Shown: positions 33,338 through 44,841 of the stretch, one piece after another
Layout: the number at the start of each line of letters is the position of its first letter
Numbering within the stretch: the stretch's first letter is position 1
Source: Gordonia polyisoprenivorans NBRC 16320 = JCM 10675
GTDB lineage: Bacteria > Actinomycetota > Actinomycetes > Mycobacteriales > Mycobacteriaceae
Length of the DNA stretch: 58,670 nucleotides
Assembly (NCBI RefSeq): GCF_000241325.1
Contig: NZ_BAEI01000061.1
Location: 1-58,670 of the forward strand
Direction: 5' to 3'
The notes under the pieces: model-generated
Seen by the model: only the letters and a program-made list of their open reading frames with translations
What the model was told of the DNA's origin: nothing
Database searches by the model: none
Program-made: the position numbers and the translations under genes

Positions 33338-35113
33338 CTACAGCCAGGCCGGATCGGTGTCGAGGGTGGTGCGGTCGAGTGCGGCCAGCAGCTCGAACTG
33401 CGGCCCGGTCTTCGGCAGTTCGTACCGGTAGAAGTATTGTGCCGCAGCGCGTTTTCCGTCGTAGAAGTCACCGGTCGATGTGCCGACCGCCAGCAACTGC
33501 TCGAGCCACATCCAGGCGATGACGATGTGTCCGGTGGCCTCGAGGTAGGCGGTCGCGTTGGCCAGGGAGACGGCCACGTCGCCTGCCGACCACACGGCGA
33601 CGGTGGTCGCGACGAGTGTGTCGAGTCGGGTGCGCAGTGCGGCGGCGTATTCGGCGAGCGCCGGATCGGCCTCGGCTCCGGCGATGGTGTCGCCGATGGT
33701 CTCGGCCAGCAGGGTCAGCCCCGCACCGTCACGCATGACGACCTTGCGTCCCAACAGGTCCAGGCCGTGGATGCCGTGGGCGCCTTCGTGGATCGGGTTC
33801 AGCCGATTGTCGCGGTAGTACTGCTCGACCGGGAATTCGCGGGTGTAGCCGTAGCCGCCGAGGACCTGGATGGCCAGGGAGTTGGCCTCGAGACACCACT
33901 GCGACGGCCAGGACTTGGCGATCGGGGTCAGCACGTCGAGAAGCAGTCCGGCGCGGGCCTGCTCGGCGTCGTCGCCGGTCTGCTGGAGGTCGACGAGCTT
34001 GGAGCAGTACAGTCCCAGCGCGAGCGATCCCTCGACATAGGACTTCTGCGCCAACAACATCCGCTTCACGTCGGCGTGTTCGATGATGGGGACGGGCTTG
34101 GCGGTGGGGTCCTTCTGGTCGACCGGACGTCCCTGCGTGCGTACCTTGGCGTATTCCAGGGATGCGAGGTAACCGGCGTATCCCAGTGAGGTGGCGAGGA
34201 ATCCGACGCCGATGCGTGCCTCGTTCATCATGTGGAACATGTAGGACAGGCCCTTGTGCTCCTCGCCCACCAGGAACGCAACTGCTCCCGGAGTGGGGTC
34301 GGGGGAGTGGGTCCCGTCGCCGAAGTTGAGCAGGCAGTTGGTGGTGGCCCGGTTGCCCATCTTGTGGTTCAGCCCGACGAGTGCGACGTCGTTGCGGGTG
34401 CCGTCGGGGAGATACTTGGGCACGATGAACAGGGAGATGCCCTTGACGCCGGGCCCGCCACCGGGGGTCTTGGCCAGCACGAGGTGGACGATGTTCTCGC
34501 CGAGTTCGTGGTCGCCGGCCGAGATCCACATCTTGGTGCCGGTGACGCGGTACGTGCCGTCGGTCGCGGGGATCGCCTTGGTGGTGATGTCGGCGAGCGA
34601 CGAGCCGGCCTGCGGTTCGGACAGGCACATGGTGCCGAAGTAGCGGCCCTCGACGATGGGGCGGACCCAGGTGTCGATCTGTTCGGGTGTGCCGTATTCG
34701 GCGATCAGGTTGGCGTTGCCGACGCTGAGGAAGGTGTAGGACGACATCGCGGCGTTGGCTGCCTGAAACCATGCGGCGCTCGCCCGGTTCACCACCGTCG
34801 GCAGTGCCATCCCGCCGAGTTCTTCGTCGAAGGAGCCTGCGACGAGCCCGGCCTTGAGGAACTCGTTGATGCCCGAGGTGATCTCGTCGGGCAGGATCAC
34901 GGTGCCGTCGTCGCCGACGTAGGGCTCGTGGGTGTCGCCGAGGGCGTTGTAGGGCGCGTAGCGCCGGGTTGCGATGTCGGCGGAGAGTTCGAGGACCGCG
35001 TCGAAGGTCTCCCGGGAGTGCTCGGCGAAACGTGGACGCTCGGTGAGCTTTTCGACGTCGAGCCATTCGTAGAGCAGGAACTCCAGGTCGCGACGGGACA
35101 GCGGTTCGGCCAT
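33338..35113 (-). CDS. Acyl-CoA dehydrogenase (long form, FadE5-like)
   Basis: This 591-residue flavoprotein has the acyl-CoA dehydrogenase fold: N-terminal helical domain, the FAD/substrate motif 'MCLSEPQAGSSLADI', 'KMWISAGDHELG', the mid beta domain, and a C-terminal domain with 'LGGYGYTREFPVEQYYRDNRLNPIHEGAHGIH' (read in parts; the catalytic Glu is in the last segment). Members of this size have an additional C-terminal alpha domain, as in FadE5. It would introduce the alpha-beta double bond in an acyl-CoA. ATG 35113 gives the family N-terminus 'MAEPLSRRDLEFLLYEW'. A divergent TetR gene and paired operator boxes lie just upstream. Confidence 0.93.
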   Translation of the reverse strand: MAEPLSRRDLEFLLYEWLDVEKLTERPRFAEHSRETFDAVLELSADIATRRYAPYNALGDTHEPYVGDDGTVILPDEITSGINEFLKAGLVAGSFDEELGGMALPTVVNRASAAWFQAANAAMSSYTFLSVGNANLIAEYGTPEQIDTWVRPIVEGRYFGTMCLSEPQAGSSLADITTKAIPATDGTYRVTGTKMWISAGDHELGENIVHLVLAKTPGGGPGVKGISLFIVPKYLPDGTRNDVALVGLNHKMGNRATTNCLLNFGDGTHSPDPTPGAVAFLVGEEHKGLSYMFHMMNEARIGVGFLATSLGYAGYLASLEYAKVRTQGRPVDQKDPTAKPVPIIEHADVKRMLLAQKSYVEGSLALGLYCSKLVDLQQTGDDAEQARAGLLLDVLTPIAKSWPSQWCLEANSLAIQVLGGYGYTREFPVEQYYRDNRLNPIHEGAHGIHGLDLLGRKVVMRDGAGLTLLAETIGDTIAGAEADPALAEYAAALRTRLDTLVATTVAVWSAGDVAVSLANATAYLEATGHIVIAWMWLEQLLAVGTSTGDFYDGKRAAAQYFYRYELPKTGPQFELLAALDRTTLDTDPAWL

Positions 35114-35142
35114 GACGCTCCATTTCGTCCGGGGTGCAGCCA

Positions 35143-35171
35143 AGCACTCGCTCATTTTATGAGCACTTGCT
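35143..35171. promoter_or_regulatory. Paired TetR operator boxes
   Basis: AGCACTCGCT (35143-35152) and AGCACTTGCT (35162-35171) are repeated 19 bp apart in the divergent region. The second has perfect AGCA/TGCT inverted arms, with 'tatact' just downstream as a likely -10 for the TetR gene. This suits two TetR dimers controlling both the acyl-CoA dehydrogenase and the regulator. Confidence 0.6.
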
Positions 35172-35236
35172 TATACTGCCTGGTGTGGCGGTTCGTCGTC
35201 AACATCGGCGGGCCCTGGGAACCGGGAGGTGAGGTG

Positions 35237-35866
35237 ATGGCGTCCGTGCATGCCACCGAATCGGCTGCGGCGCAACGCATCCGTGCTGCCGCGATTGCGG
35301 CATTCGCCGAATTCGGGTACTCGGGGACCTCGACCCGGCAGATCACCGCGCGACTCGGGATGAGCGCGGCGGCGATGTACCCGCACTTCCGGTCCAAGGA
35401 GGAGTTGCTGTACTCGATCGCGCTTGAGGGCCATCAGGCGGTCAACGACGCGATCCGGGCGGCCGACGAACCGTCCGCACCGTACTCGGACCGGTTGCGC
35501 GCCGTGGTGGCCGCCTTCGCCGAATGGCAGGCGCGTCATCATCAGTTGGCCAAGGTGGTTCAGTACGAGATGCGGGCGTTGCGGCCCGAGCACTTTCGGG
35601 CGATCGCCGACCTACGGCACGAGACGACGGCGATTCTCACGACGATCATCACCGGAGGGGTTCAGGCGGGCGAGTTCCTCGCCGACGACGCCGACGACGT
35701 GATCCTCGCGATCTCGTCGCTGTGTGTCGACGTGTGTCGCTGGTTTCCCAGCCGTGCCCACCGTGATCCGCTGCAACTCGGCGCGGCCTACGCGCGGATG
35801 GCCTCACGCATGGTGCGGGCGCAGGAGCGGTCCGATCACCGCTCGCGGCCGGGGAACGGGGTGTAG
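35237..35866 (+). CDS. TetR/AcrR family transcriptional regulator
   Basis: This 209-residue repressor has an N-terminal TetR helix-turn-helix ('AAIAAFAEFGYSGTSTRQIT' then 'LGMSAAAMYPHFRSKEELLY') and a C-terminal ligand domain with 'VVQYEMRALRPEHFRAIADLR'. The ATG at 35237 follows GGGAGGTGAGG. It is divergent from the long acyl-CoA dehydrogenase, and twin boxes in the gap suggest repression relieved by an acyl-CoA. Its 3' end overlaps the convergent aldolase gene by 31 bp. Confidence 0.92.
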   Translation: MASVHATESAAAQRIRAAAIAAFAEFGYSGTSTRQITARLGMSAAAMYPHFRSKEELLYSIALEGHQAVNDAIRAADEPSAPYSDRLRAVVAAFAEWQARHHQLAKVVQYEMRALRPEHFRAIADLRHETTAILTTIITGGVQAGEFLADDADDVILAISSLCVDVCRWFPSRAHRDPLQLGAAYARMASRMVRAQERSDHRSRPGNGV

Positions 35867-36492
35867 TGGCGGCGTGCGGCAGTCGCCACGACCTCGATGA
35901 GCTGGGTCTCGTCGAGGACCGCGGGGGTGCCCGCGCTGACCGATCGCAGGTAGACCTCGCAGAGCCACTCGAGTAGTTCGATGTGCTCGCATGCGGTTTC
36001 GATGTTGCTGCCGACGGCGATGGCACCGTGATTGCGCATCAGTGCGGCGGTGCGTTCGAAGAGTGCCTCGTTGATGCCCGTGCTCAGTTCGGGGCTGCCG
36101 AAGACCGCGTACGGCGCGACGCGCACCGAGCCCCCGAGCATGGCCGCGGTGTAATGGATCGCCGGGAGTTCGTCGACGATGTTGCCGACGGCAACCGATG
36201 CGATCGGGTGTGCGTGGGCGACCGCGGCGGTCGACGAGGTGCGGTAGATGTCGAGGTGGATGCGCAGTTCGGAGGTCGGGCGGTACGGCGTGGGAACGGC
36301 GACGGTCCCGTCGAGATCGACCACCACCAGCTGCTCGGGCGACACCGAATCGAGCCGGCAGCCCGACGGGGTGACCAGCACGTGTTCGCCGACGCGGGCC
36401 GAGAGGTTGCCACCGGTGCCGATCGTGTGGCCCGCCGAGGCGAGTTGGTGGGCCGCCGCACAGAGATATGCGCGCTGATCGTCGATGTCCAC
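35836..36492 (-). CDS. Class II aldolase/adducin family protein (FucA-like)
   Basis: This 218-residue protein has the zinc aldolase fold: 'GTGGNLSARVGEHVLVTPSG' near residue 25, the zinc ligands 'AVAHAHPIAS' (H-A-H), and 'MRNHGAIAVGSNIETACEHIELLEW', which supplies the third His. Family members cleave L-fuculose- or L-rhamnulose-phosphate, or act as epimerases or dehydratases. Length is normal. A pair of 14-bp direct repeats precedes it. No sugar kinase or isomerase adjoins it, so substrate is unknown. Confidence 0.88.
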   Translation of the reverse strand: MDIDDQRAYLCAAAHQLASAGHTIGTGGNLSARVGEHVLVTPSGCRLDSVSPEQLVVVDLDGTVAVPTPYRPTSELRIHLDIYRTSSTAAVAHAHPIASVAVGNIVDELPAIHYTAAMLGGSVRVAPYAVFGSPELSTGINEALFERTAALMRNHGAIAVGSNIETACEHIELLEWLCEVYLRSVSAGTPAVLDETQLIEVVATAARRHYTPFPGRER

Positions 36493-36515
36493 TCCTTGAC
36501 GGTAGCGCCTTTGTG

Positions 36516-36550
36516 CAGTTCATGGCGGGGATGTGGCAGTTCATGGCGGG
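36516..36550. repeat. Direct repeat upstream of the aldolase gene
   Basis: CAGTTCATGGCGGG occurs at 36516-36529 and 36537-36550, exactly 21 bp apart (two helical turns), upstream of the aldolase start (36492). The helical phasing suits binding of a regulator on one face of the DNA; a simple tandem duplication is the alternative. Confidence 0.5.
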
Positions 36551-36608
36551 TGAACGCCGACGCCGTCGGCCCGTCGCGCGCTGTCGGTCCTCGGATGTCC
36601 GCCGGGCG

Positions 36609-38411
36609 TCAGGTGACGATCCCGAACTCCTTGATCTTGCGGTAGATCGTGGCGCGGGAGATCCCGAGCGCATGTGCGGCAGCAGCTTTGCTGTTGCCGT
36701 TCTCCTCCAGACTGCGCACGATCGCATCACGTTCGAGCGCCTCGATGCGGGTGAGCGTGTGCCGACTCGTGGTCCGGCACCGTGGCGGGAGCTGGCCGAC
36801 GCCGATCACCCCGGAACGCTGATGGGTGACCACCTCTCGTAGCGTCTGGCGCAATTCGGCCACGTTGCCGGGCCACCCGTACTTGCTGAGCTGAGCCATG
36901 GCGTCGGAGGCCACGGTGAGCTCCCGTCCACGGGTGAGCTGGCGCAGCAGGGCAGGTACGAGATCGTGGAGATCCTCGATGCGGTGCCGCAACGGCGGCA
37001 ACTCGACGGTGTGGCCGAAGAAGGGCAACAGCATCGACGCGGCATCGGCCGAATGCAGGGCGGTGGTGACGCCGAGCCAGCCGGCGTACTCCCGGCCGGG
37101 CAGCAGGTCGGCGATCGCGGCCTGGGTGTGGGCGGGCACCCGGTCGAGGTCACGCAGGATGATGCAGAACCCGTCGCGGTCGAGTTCGATGGCGAGGGCG
37201 TCGAGGGCCTCGTCACTGTCCGACGTGGAATCGGGGTCGGCATCGAAATCGTCGGCGGTGAAGATCCGCGTCGTCGACGGCTGGTAGCGTTCGGCGGCAG
37301 CGCGCAGCAAAGCTGTACGGCCGGAACCACTTTCGCCGGCCACGGTGATCCACTGCCCGGCCTGGACGTGACCGGAGATCCGTGCACAGCACTGCCGCCA
37401 GGACGAGCTGCGTCCGACTACCCCGGGCAACGAGGCGACGGGACGCAGCGGAGTGGAGGCAGCAGGCGTGGGCGCGGAATCGAGGAGATGGACCCGGAAC
37501 ACCGCGATCGCGGTATCGGAGTCGTAGTGCTCGTCGACCGGTGACAATCGCGCGACCCGACCGCTGGGCAATGTGCTGACGCGATTCGCCGACACCCGGT
37601 CCGGGGACTGGTCGACGGCGTGTTCGAGGATCGCGAGTTGGTCGCCGGGATCGATGCTGTGGCGCAGTCGACGGTTCATCAGCACCACGTCGCCGGAGAT
37701 GGCGAGCACCATCGCCTGCGGGGCTCGCCGGCAGGTGGCGAGGTAGGCGTTGAGCAGCCGGGATTCCCGTTCGCTGGCCTGCGAGACCATGCGGTGCACA
37801 ATCTGCGAGGTGGCGGATTTGGCCAGGGACAGCAGCAGCGTCGAGGGGTGTTCGTCGTCGGACGGACAGGTGAGGTCGAGCGCGCCGACGACCGCCCCGG
37901 AGATGGGGTGCACGATCGGCACACCCGCGCAGGACAGCGGCCCGAGACATCCGGCGTAATGCTCGGATCCGCGGACCAGGGTGGGCTGGCGGGTCTCGAG
38001 TGCGGTGCCGATTCCGTTGGTGCCGGCGTGCTCCTCGCTGTAGCTGTACCCCGGGGCGAGGCTGACCTCGTCGAGCATCTGCTGCAGGCGGCGGCTGGCG
38101 GTGGTGCGTGAGAGCACCACCCCGTCGGCGGAGGTCAGGATGATCGAGACCGGCTCGGTGGACAGATCGTCGGCGAGTTGGCTCAGGATCGGGCGGGCCG
38201 CACTGACCAACGGGCCCTCGAGGTTCGGTTCGCGGACGAACGGCAGCTCGAGACGATCAGCGTGGACGTTGAACGCACGCGAACGCTTCCACGACGTCGA
38301 AATCGAGTCGCGGACGGCATCATCGAGCGCGTCGTCGCTCAGGAATTTCTCCCGGGCTCTGGCGATCGCTGCGGTGGACATGGCTGCTGGTGGTGTGGGC
38401 TGTGGAATCAC
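36609..38411 (-). CDS. mimR: AcoR/MimR-type transcriptional activator
   Basis: This 600-residue regulator has an N-terminal GAF-type sensor region ('SIILTSADGVVLSRT', 'SYSEEHAGTNGIGTALETRQPTLV', 'CAGVPIVHPISGAVVGALDLT'), a central AAA+ domain (Walker A 'GESGSGRTALL', a degenerate Walker B in 'CIILRDLDRV', 'KYGWPGNVAELRQTLREV'), and a C-terminal Fis-type helix-turn-helix ('SKAAAAHALGISRATIYRKI'). The sigma-54 loop GAFTGA is absent, as in other actinobacterial members, so it should not need sigma-54. GTG 38411 has a GAGGAG site; ATG 38381 is the alternative. It probably activates the monooxygenase operon, as MimR does in Mycobacterium. Confidence 0.87.
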   Translation of the reverse strand: MIPQPTPPAAMSTAAIARAREKFLSDDALDDAVRDSISTSWKRSRAFNVHADRLELPFVREPNLEGPLVSAARPILSQLADDLSTEPVSIILTSADGVVLSRTTASRRLQQMLDEVSLAPGYSYSEEHAGTNGIGTALETRQPTLVRGSEHYAGCLGPLSCAGVPIVHPISGAVVGALDLTCPSDDEHPSTLLLSLAKSATSQIVHRMVSQASERESRLLNAYLATCRRAPQAMVLAISGDVVLMNRRLRHSIDPGDQLAILEHAVDQSPDRVSANRVSTLPSGRVARLSPVDEHYDSDTAIAVFRVHLLDSAPTPAASTPLRPVASLPGVVGRSSSWRQCCARISGHVQAGQWITVAGESGSGRTALLRAAAERYQPSTTRIFTADDFDADPDSTSDSDEALDALAIELDRDGFCIILRDLDRVPAHTQAAIADLLPGREYAGWLGVTTALHSADAASMLLPFFGHTVELPPLRHRIEDLHDLVPALLRQLTRGRELTVASDAMAQLSKYGWPGNVAELRQTLREVVTHQRSGVIGVGQLPPRCRTTSRHTLTRIEALERDAIVRSLEENGNSKAAAAHALGISRATIYRKIKEFGIVT

Positions 38412-38588
38412 CGAGCAAAAGGCTCCTCTGCGATCGGGGGCTCCGCTGTGATCTGGGTCTCACCTGCTGCGAGTGTACCCCTGGGGAGGACCGGCCGCGA
38501 TCAACGCCGCGAACGAATCTCATCGTCCGGATCGCGGCCGGCCCAGTCCTGGGTGGGAATGATTCGGCGTCGGATCATTCCCGGGCGG

Positions 38589-38618
38589 TGTGTGCCGGGC
38601 CCGTCGACCCGGCACACA
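38589..38618. terminator. Terminator after the monooxygenase operon
   Basis: An 11-bp perfect stem (TGTGTGCCGGG / CCCGGCACACA) with an 8-nt loop lies directly after the GroEL stop. It separates the operon from the regulator gene. Confidence 0.75.
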
Positions 38619-38624
38619 CACGAC

Positions 38625-41366
<2,742 letters not shown>

Positions 41367-41370
<4 letters not shown>

Positions 41371-42155
41371 GCCGACCTCTTCTCGTCGATTGCGCCCCCG
41401 CTGGTGCGCAGATTGGTGATGACCGGGCCGCTGGTGCCGTCACACTCGCCGTCGTCGGCGTAACGGGTGGCCAGCAGGCCGCGGCAGAAATGGCTGTTGC
41501 CCTCCATGGAGATCCGCACCGATCGCGCGAAGCGCAATCGCATCGGGATCTGCTCGGGCGGCAGCGTGGTGCCGTCCTCACCGACGACGACCCGGCAGTT
41601 GGGACACACACCCAGGCCCAGCTGCACGCGGCGGCGCAGCAGTGCCCACTTGGCGGGGCCGTCGGGCAGATCGCGCAGCAACAGATGCTCACAGTCCTCG
41701 ACGGTGGCCTGACCGGACGAGATGAGCTTGGCCACAGCGCGTTCCATCGCCGCGGTGTGCGCCTTGCGCAGGAACGTCAGCCGCAGTTCCTCGAGATCCT
41801 GTTCGGCCTCCACACCGAAGGTGCCCTTGTAGCCGGCGTGCGCGGCGAGCCCGGCGTTGATCTTGTCCGAGTCGTGGTGGTCGTCGAGCATGACCCGCAC
41901 ATCCCCGATGCCGTCGATGTCCTCGAGTGCGTCGAGGGCATCGGAGGCCATCAGATACGCGAAGTTGGGCGAGCAGAACGACGTGGGCAACCGCAGGTGA
42001 ACGGCGACCCCGTCGTCGTCGATGAAGATCGATCGGACGAAGTTCAACTCGGTGATCGGTTGGTCGAGTTCGGGATCGAGCACCGTACCGAGTGCCCCGA
42101 GCACCGCGTCGACGACCATCACATCGGTATCGGTCGGCTCCGACAGCGCCGTCAT
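41367..42155 (-). CDS. DUF59 (MIP18-like) Fe-S assembly protein in monooxygenase operon
   Basis: This 262-residue protein has an N-terminal DUF59/MIP18 domain ('VLDPELDQPITELNFVRSIFID' in parts, 'RLPTSFCSPNFAYLMASDAL' with the conserved Cys), a helical middle, and a C-terminal Cys-rich segment ('VCPNCRVVVGEDG', 'HFCRGLL', 'DGECDG') that may bind metal. DUF59 proteins aid iron or Fe-S cofactor assembly. Similar genes accompany propane monooxygenases. It overlaps the amidohydrolase upstream and alcohol dehydrogenase downstream by ATGA each, so stoichiometric expression is likely. A chaperone-like role for the diiron or 2Fe-2S subunit is inferred. Confidence 0.85.
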
Positions 42156-43198
42156 GATGCCACCGCATCCTTCGCGCCCGCGGCCACCTCGGCTCCCGGG
42201 TCGGCGGCATCGGTGGGGATGCGCAGCTCGGCGGGCACCTCGATGTGCGGGTACAGCGCGGCGGCGTTGAGGCCGAGGATCTTTCGTTTCTGATCGGTGG
42301 TGATCGGGGCGTACTCGGTCATGTCCTCCGGGATCTGGAAGTCGACGAAACGCTCCACCAGCCACTGCGGTGTCCACAGTGCGTAGTCGCTGGCGAAGAG
42401 GATCTTGTCCTCGCCGATCCAGTACAGGAGCTCACCGATGATCTGTGCGAAGTAGCGCGGCCGCGTGTGGATGAACGGAATCGCCACGGCCAGACCGCCG
42501 TAGACATTCGACTCCTGGGTGGCGATCCAGCAGAAGTCCTCGAGGCGGGGGAGCCCGACGTGCTCGATGATGAAGTTCAGGTCGAGATAGTCGGTGGCGA
42601 CCTTGTCGACGTCGGCGACGTCGAAGGCATCGCGGTCGAGCGGCCGGATGGTGGGGCCCTTGTGCACGTGCACGTTCTTGATGCCCAGCTTGATGCACTC
42701 CTCGAGATACCGGCGCGACCAGTGGTCGTCGAGCTTGTATCCCCGTGAGTCGCCATGCCATTCGGCCGTGTAGAGCTTCACGCCCTTGAGATCCATCGTC
42801 TCGGCGTCGCGGCGGAGCTGCTCGAGGCCGTCCTCGCCGTCGCGCGGATCATAGGCGTGGTTGTAGGTGAGTTTGCCGGGATTGTCCTGACAGAGCTTCA
42901 GCGAGTCGTCGACCTGCGCGAAACCGTTGACGTAGAAATCCCGCAGGATGGTGGCCTGGAAGATGGCGTGATCGGCCGGCCCCTCCTCGAAGAGATCCCG
43001 CATGAGGCGATCGGGGCCGTAGTAGCAGTAGGTGTCGTAATCCCACAGCTCCTCGGCGGGACTGAGATTGCGGTGATAGTCGTAGAAGCAGTCGATGAAC
43101 TGTTTGCCGTGGATGTTGCGCTGGTTGGATTCGCGGCCGTCCCACAGGTGGACGTGGGCATCGACGATGAAATACTTGTCGCCATTCTTCTCGTACAT
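42152..43198 (-). CDS. Amidohydrolase family protein of the monooxygenase operon
   Basis: This 348-residue metal hydrolase has the TIM-barrel amidohydrolase fold: first-strand metal motif 'FIVDAHVHLWDG', 'VHVHKGPTIRP', 'NFIIEHVGLPRL', and the C-terminal metal Asp in 'ILFASDYALW'. Such proteins sit in most prm/mim operons between prmD and adh. Their role is not established; decarboxylation or hydrolysis of a downstream product or an assembly function are possibilities. ATG 43198 is chosen, with GTG 43207 three codons earlier as the alternative. A strong hairpin separates it from prmD. Confidence 0.88.
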   Translation of the reverse strand: MYEKNGDKYFIVDAHVHLWDGRESNQRNIHGKQFIDCFYDYHRNLSPAEELWDYDTYCYYGPDRLMRDLFEEGPADHAIFQATILRDFYVNGFAQVDDSLKLCQDNPGKLTYNHAYDPRDGEDGLEQLRRDAETMDLKGVKLYTAEWHGDSRGYKLDDHWSRRYLEECIKLGIKNVHVHKGPTIRPLDRDAFDVADVDKVATDYLDLNFIIEHVGLPRLEDFCWIATQESNVYGGLAVAIPFIHTRPRYFAQIIGELLYWIGEDKILFASDYALWTPQWLVERFVDFQIPEDMTEYAPITTDQKRKILGLNAAALYPHIEVPAELRIPTDAADPGAEVAAGAKDAVAS

Positions 43199-43280
43199 CG
43201 GTATCACTCGCTCTCTCGCGGCGTTGACGGGGCTGTGTGGGCTGAAAACTGGTGCTGTGGTGTCTTGTCGGATGGTGGAA

Positions 43281-43328
43281 TTCGCCGCCGGGGCCTGCTT
43301 GCGGGGGCGGAATGACCCCGGCGGCGAA
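43281..43328. promoter_or_regulatory. Intra-operon hairpin between prmD and the amidohydrolase
   Basis: A perfect 13-bp stem, TTCGCCGCCGGGG (43281-43293) with CCCCGGCGGCGAA (43316-43328), encloses 22 nt. It follows prmD by 18 bp within the operon. It may protect the prmABCD message or partially terminate it, giving more hydroxylase than accessory proteins. Confidence 0.65.
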
Positions 43329-43346
43329 GTTCTCTGGCGACCGCTC

Positions 43347-43691
43347 CTAGGAGGCGGTCAGGTCGAAGCCGATGAACTCGGCGGCGTCCTCGGGGCTGGC
43401 GAACAGGATGGTCTTGTCGTCGAGATGGACCATCCGTCCGTAGTGGGTCGAACTGATCTCCTCGAAGATCGATCCGTCGAAGTCCTGGCCGAGGGCGTCG
43501 GTCAGTTCGTCGTAGTCGAAGTCGAGGCGGTTGACCCCGTCGACGCGGATCATCGACGGGTATTCGGTGAGTTCGACACCGTCCTTGGCGCCCATCACGT
43601 CGGCGACGACGCGTCCGATCGGTGTGTTCATGAGCGTCACACCGCACATGTTGGAGAACTCGGTGTCGGCTCCGAATTGCATGGTGCTCAC
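43347..43691 (-). CDS. prmD: Monooxygenase coupling (effector) protein PrmD/MimD
   Basis: This 114-residue protein is a MmoB/DmpM-type coupling subunit with no cofactor; it binds the hydroxylase and tunes oxygen activation. Seen are '[20 protein letters not shown]', '[20 protein letters not shown]', '[17 protein letters not shown]', all typical of the family. The GTG start forms GTGA with the prmC stop; an ATG three codons inside is the alternative. Length is normal. Confidence 0.93.
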   Translation of the reverse strand: MSTMQFGADTEFSNMCGVTLMNTPIGRVVADVMGAKDGVELTEYPSMIRVDGVNRLDFDYDELTDALGQDFDGSIFEEISSTHYGRMVHLDDKTILFASPEDAAEFIGFDLTAS

Positions 43692-44794
43692 TTGTTCAAC
43701 TCCTCTGGGATATCGACATCGATGGCTGCCAGGACATCGGCGAACTTGGTCTTCGCGTGTTCGAGGCTGGATGAGAACGTGACGGACTTGTCCGCCGGCT
43801 GCGACCAGATCGGCTGGAGTCCGCGCGCGGCGTCGAGGCACCGGGGAACCCATTCGGACATCCACCGCGAGAACAGCTTCCGATTGTCGATGCCGTGCTT
43901 CTCGTCGCGGGCGAGCATCTGGAACAGGGCGCGCGAGTAGTTCAGGTCCCGGTCGTAGTCGTACTCTCCGGTGCCGACGATCGTCGGGGTGATGTAGTCG
44001 CCGTTGCGGGCGGCGACCTGCATGACCAGTTCGGATCGGAACAGCGAGCCCACCAGCTGCTCGAAGACGATGTTGGAGCAGAACAACAATTCGGCCCAGT
44101 CGCCGATCGCGGTCAGGCGTTCGACGGCCTCGCGGGTGGGCTGCCACTCGGGAGCCGACTGCCAGACCTCCTTGTGCGCCGACCCGTCGAACGCCTCCTC
44201 GGCCTCGGAGAGGTCGAGATTGAACAGCGCCAGATCCTGCGCGAAACGCAGTTTGTGGGCGGCGTTGACGCACACCGCGTTGTTGATCATGTTGGTCGGC
44301 GCGGACCGCTGAATCGAGGTGAACACGTGCAGGCCCATGCCGCTCTCGGCGTGCATCCAGGCTCCGAGGTTGCGCTCGATGAACTTGAGCCACGCGGAGT
44401 TCCAGCCGTCGTAGGCCCGTGCGCGCTTGGCGTTCTGCAGGCACAGATCCACCTGATGCACGACTGCGGAGTTGTTGCGGTAGATCGACTGTTCCCACTC
44501 CTCGTTGGGGTCGAGGAACTGATGCCAGTTGCTCGACTGCGCCGAGGTCCATTCCTTCGGGTATCCGCCGGGGCCGTCGCCGAAGCCGTAGATCCAGCCC
44601 TGGGTGAGGTGCCGTTCGGGATCCGGCTGGACGTCGACGGTGACGTCCTCGTAGATCGTGGCGCGCTTCTTGGAGGGCTGATAGTAGTTGTACTTGCGGC
44701 TGCGGCTGCTCGGGAATTCCCGTGCGCCGGCCTCGGCGTCGGTGAATTCGATGGACGGGAAACTGCGTTCCCGGGGTTGCGCTGGTGCGGACAT
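43688..44794 (-). CDS. prmC: Monooxygenase hydroxylase small (beta) subunit PrmC/MimC
   Basis: This 368-residue beta subunit of a soluble diiron monooxygenase lacks the metal ligands of the alpha subunit but shares the helical fold. Typical segments are '[27 protein letters not shown]' (in parts), '[26 protein letters not shown]', '[22 protein letters not shown]' and '[16 protein letters not shown]'. It forms the dimer core of the hydroxylase. It starts 47 bp after prmB and overlaps prmD by 4 bp. Confidence 0.94.
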   Translation of the reverse strand: MSAPAQPRERSFPSIEFTDAEAGAREFPSSRSRKYNYYQPSKKRATIYEDVTVDVQPDPERHLTQGWIYGFGDGPGGYPKEWTSAQSSNWHQFLDPNEEWEQSIYRNNSAVVHQVDLCLQNAKRARAYDGWNSAWLKFIERNLGAWMHAESGMGLHVFTSIQRSAPTNMINNAVCVNAAHKLRFAQDLALFNLDLSEAEEAFDGSAHKEVWQSAPEWQPTREAVERLTAIGDWAELLFCSNIVFEQLVGSLFRSELVMQVAARNGDYITPTIVGTGEYDYDRDLNYSRALFQMLARDEKHGIDNRKLFSRWMSEWVPRCLDAARGLQPIWSQPADKSVTFSSSLEHAKTKFADVLAAIDVDIPEELNK

Positions 44795-44841
44795 ACCTTT
44801 CGTTCCTGTCGTTCAGGCTGACTCGACCGCGGTGGTCGTGA

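Noticed and set aside
35143..35171. KstR2 cholesterol-regulon operator
   Set aside because: The boxes share an AGCAAG-like half but not the recalled spacing of the KstR2 palindrome, and no cholesterol ring-degradation genes are nearby.
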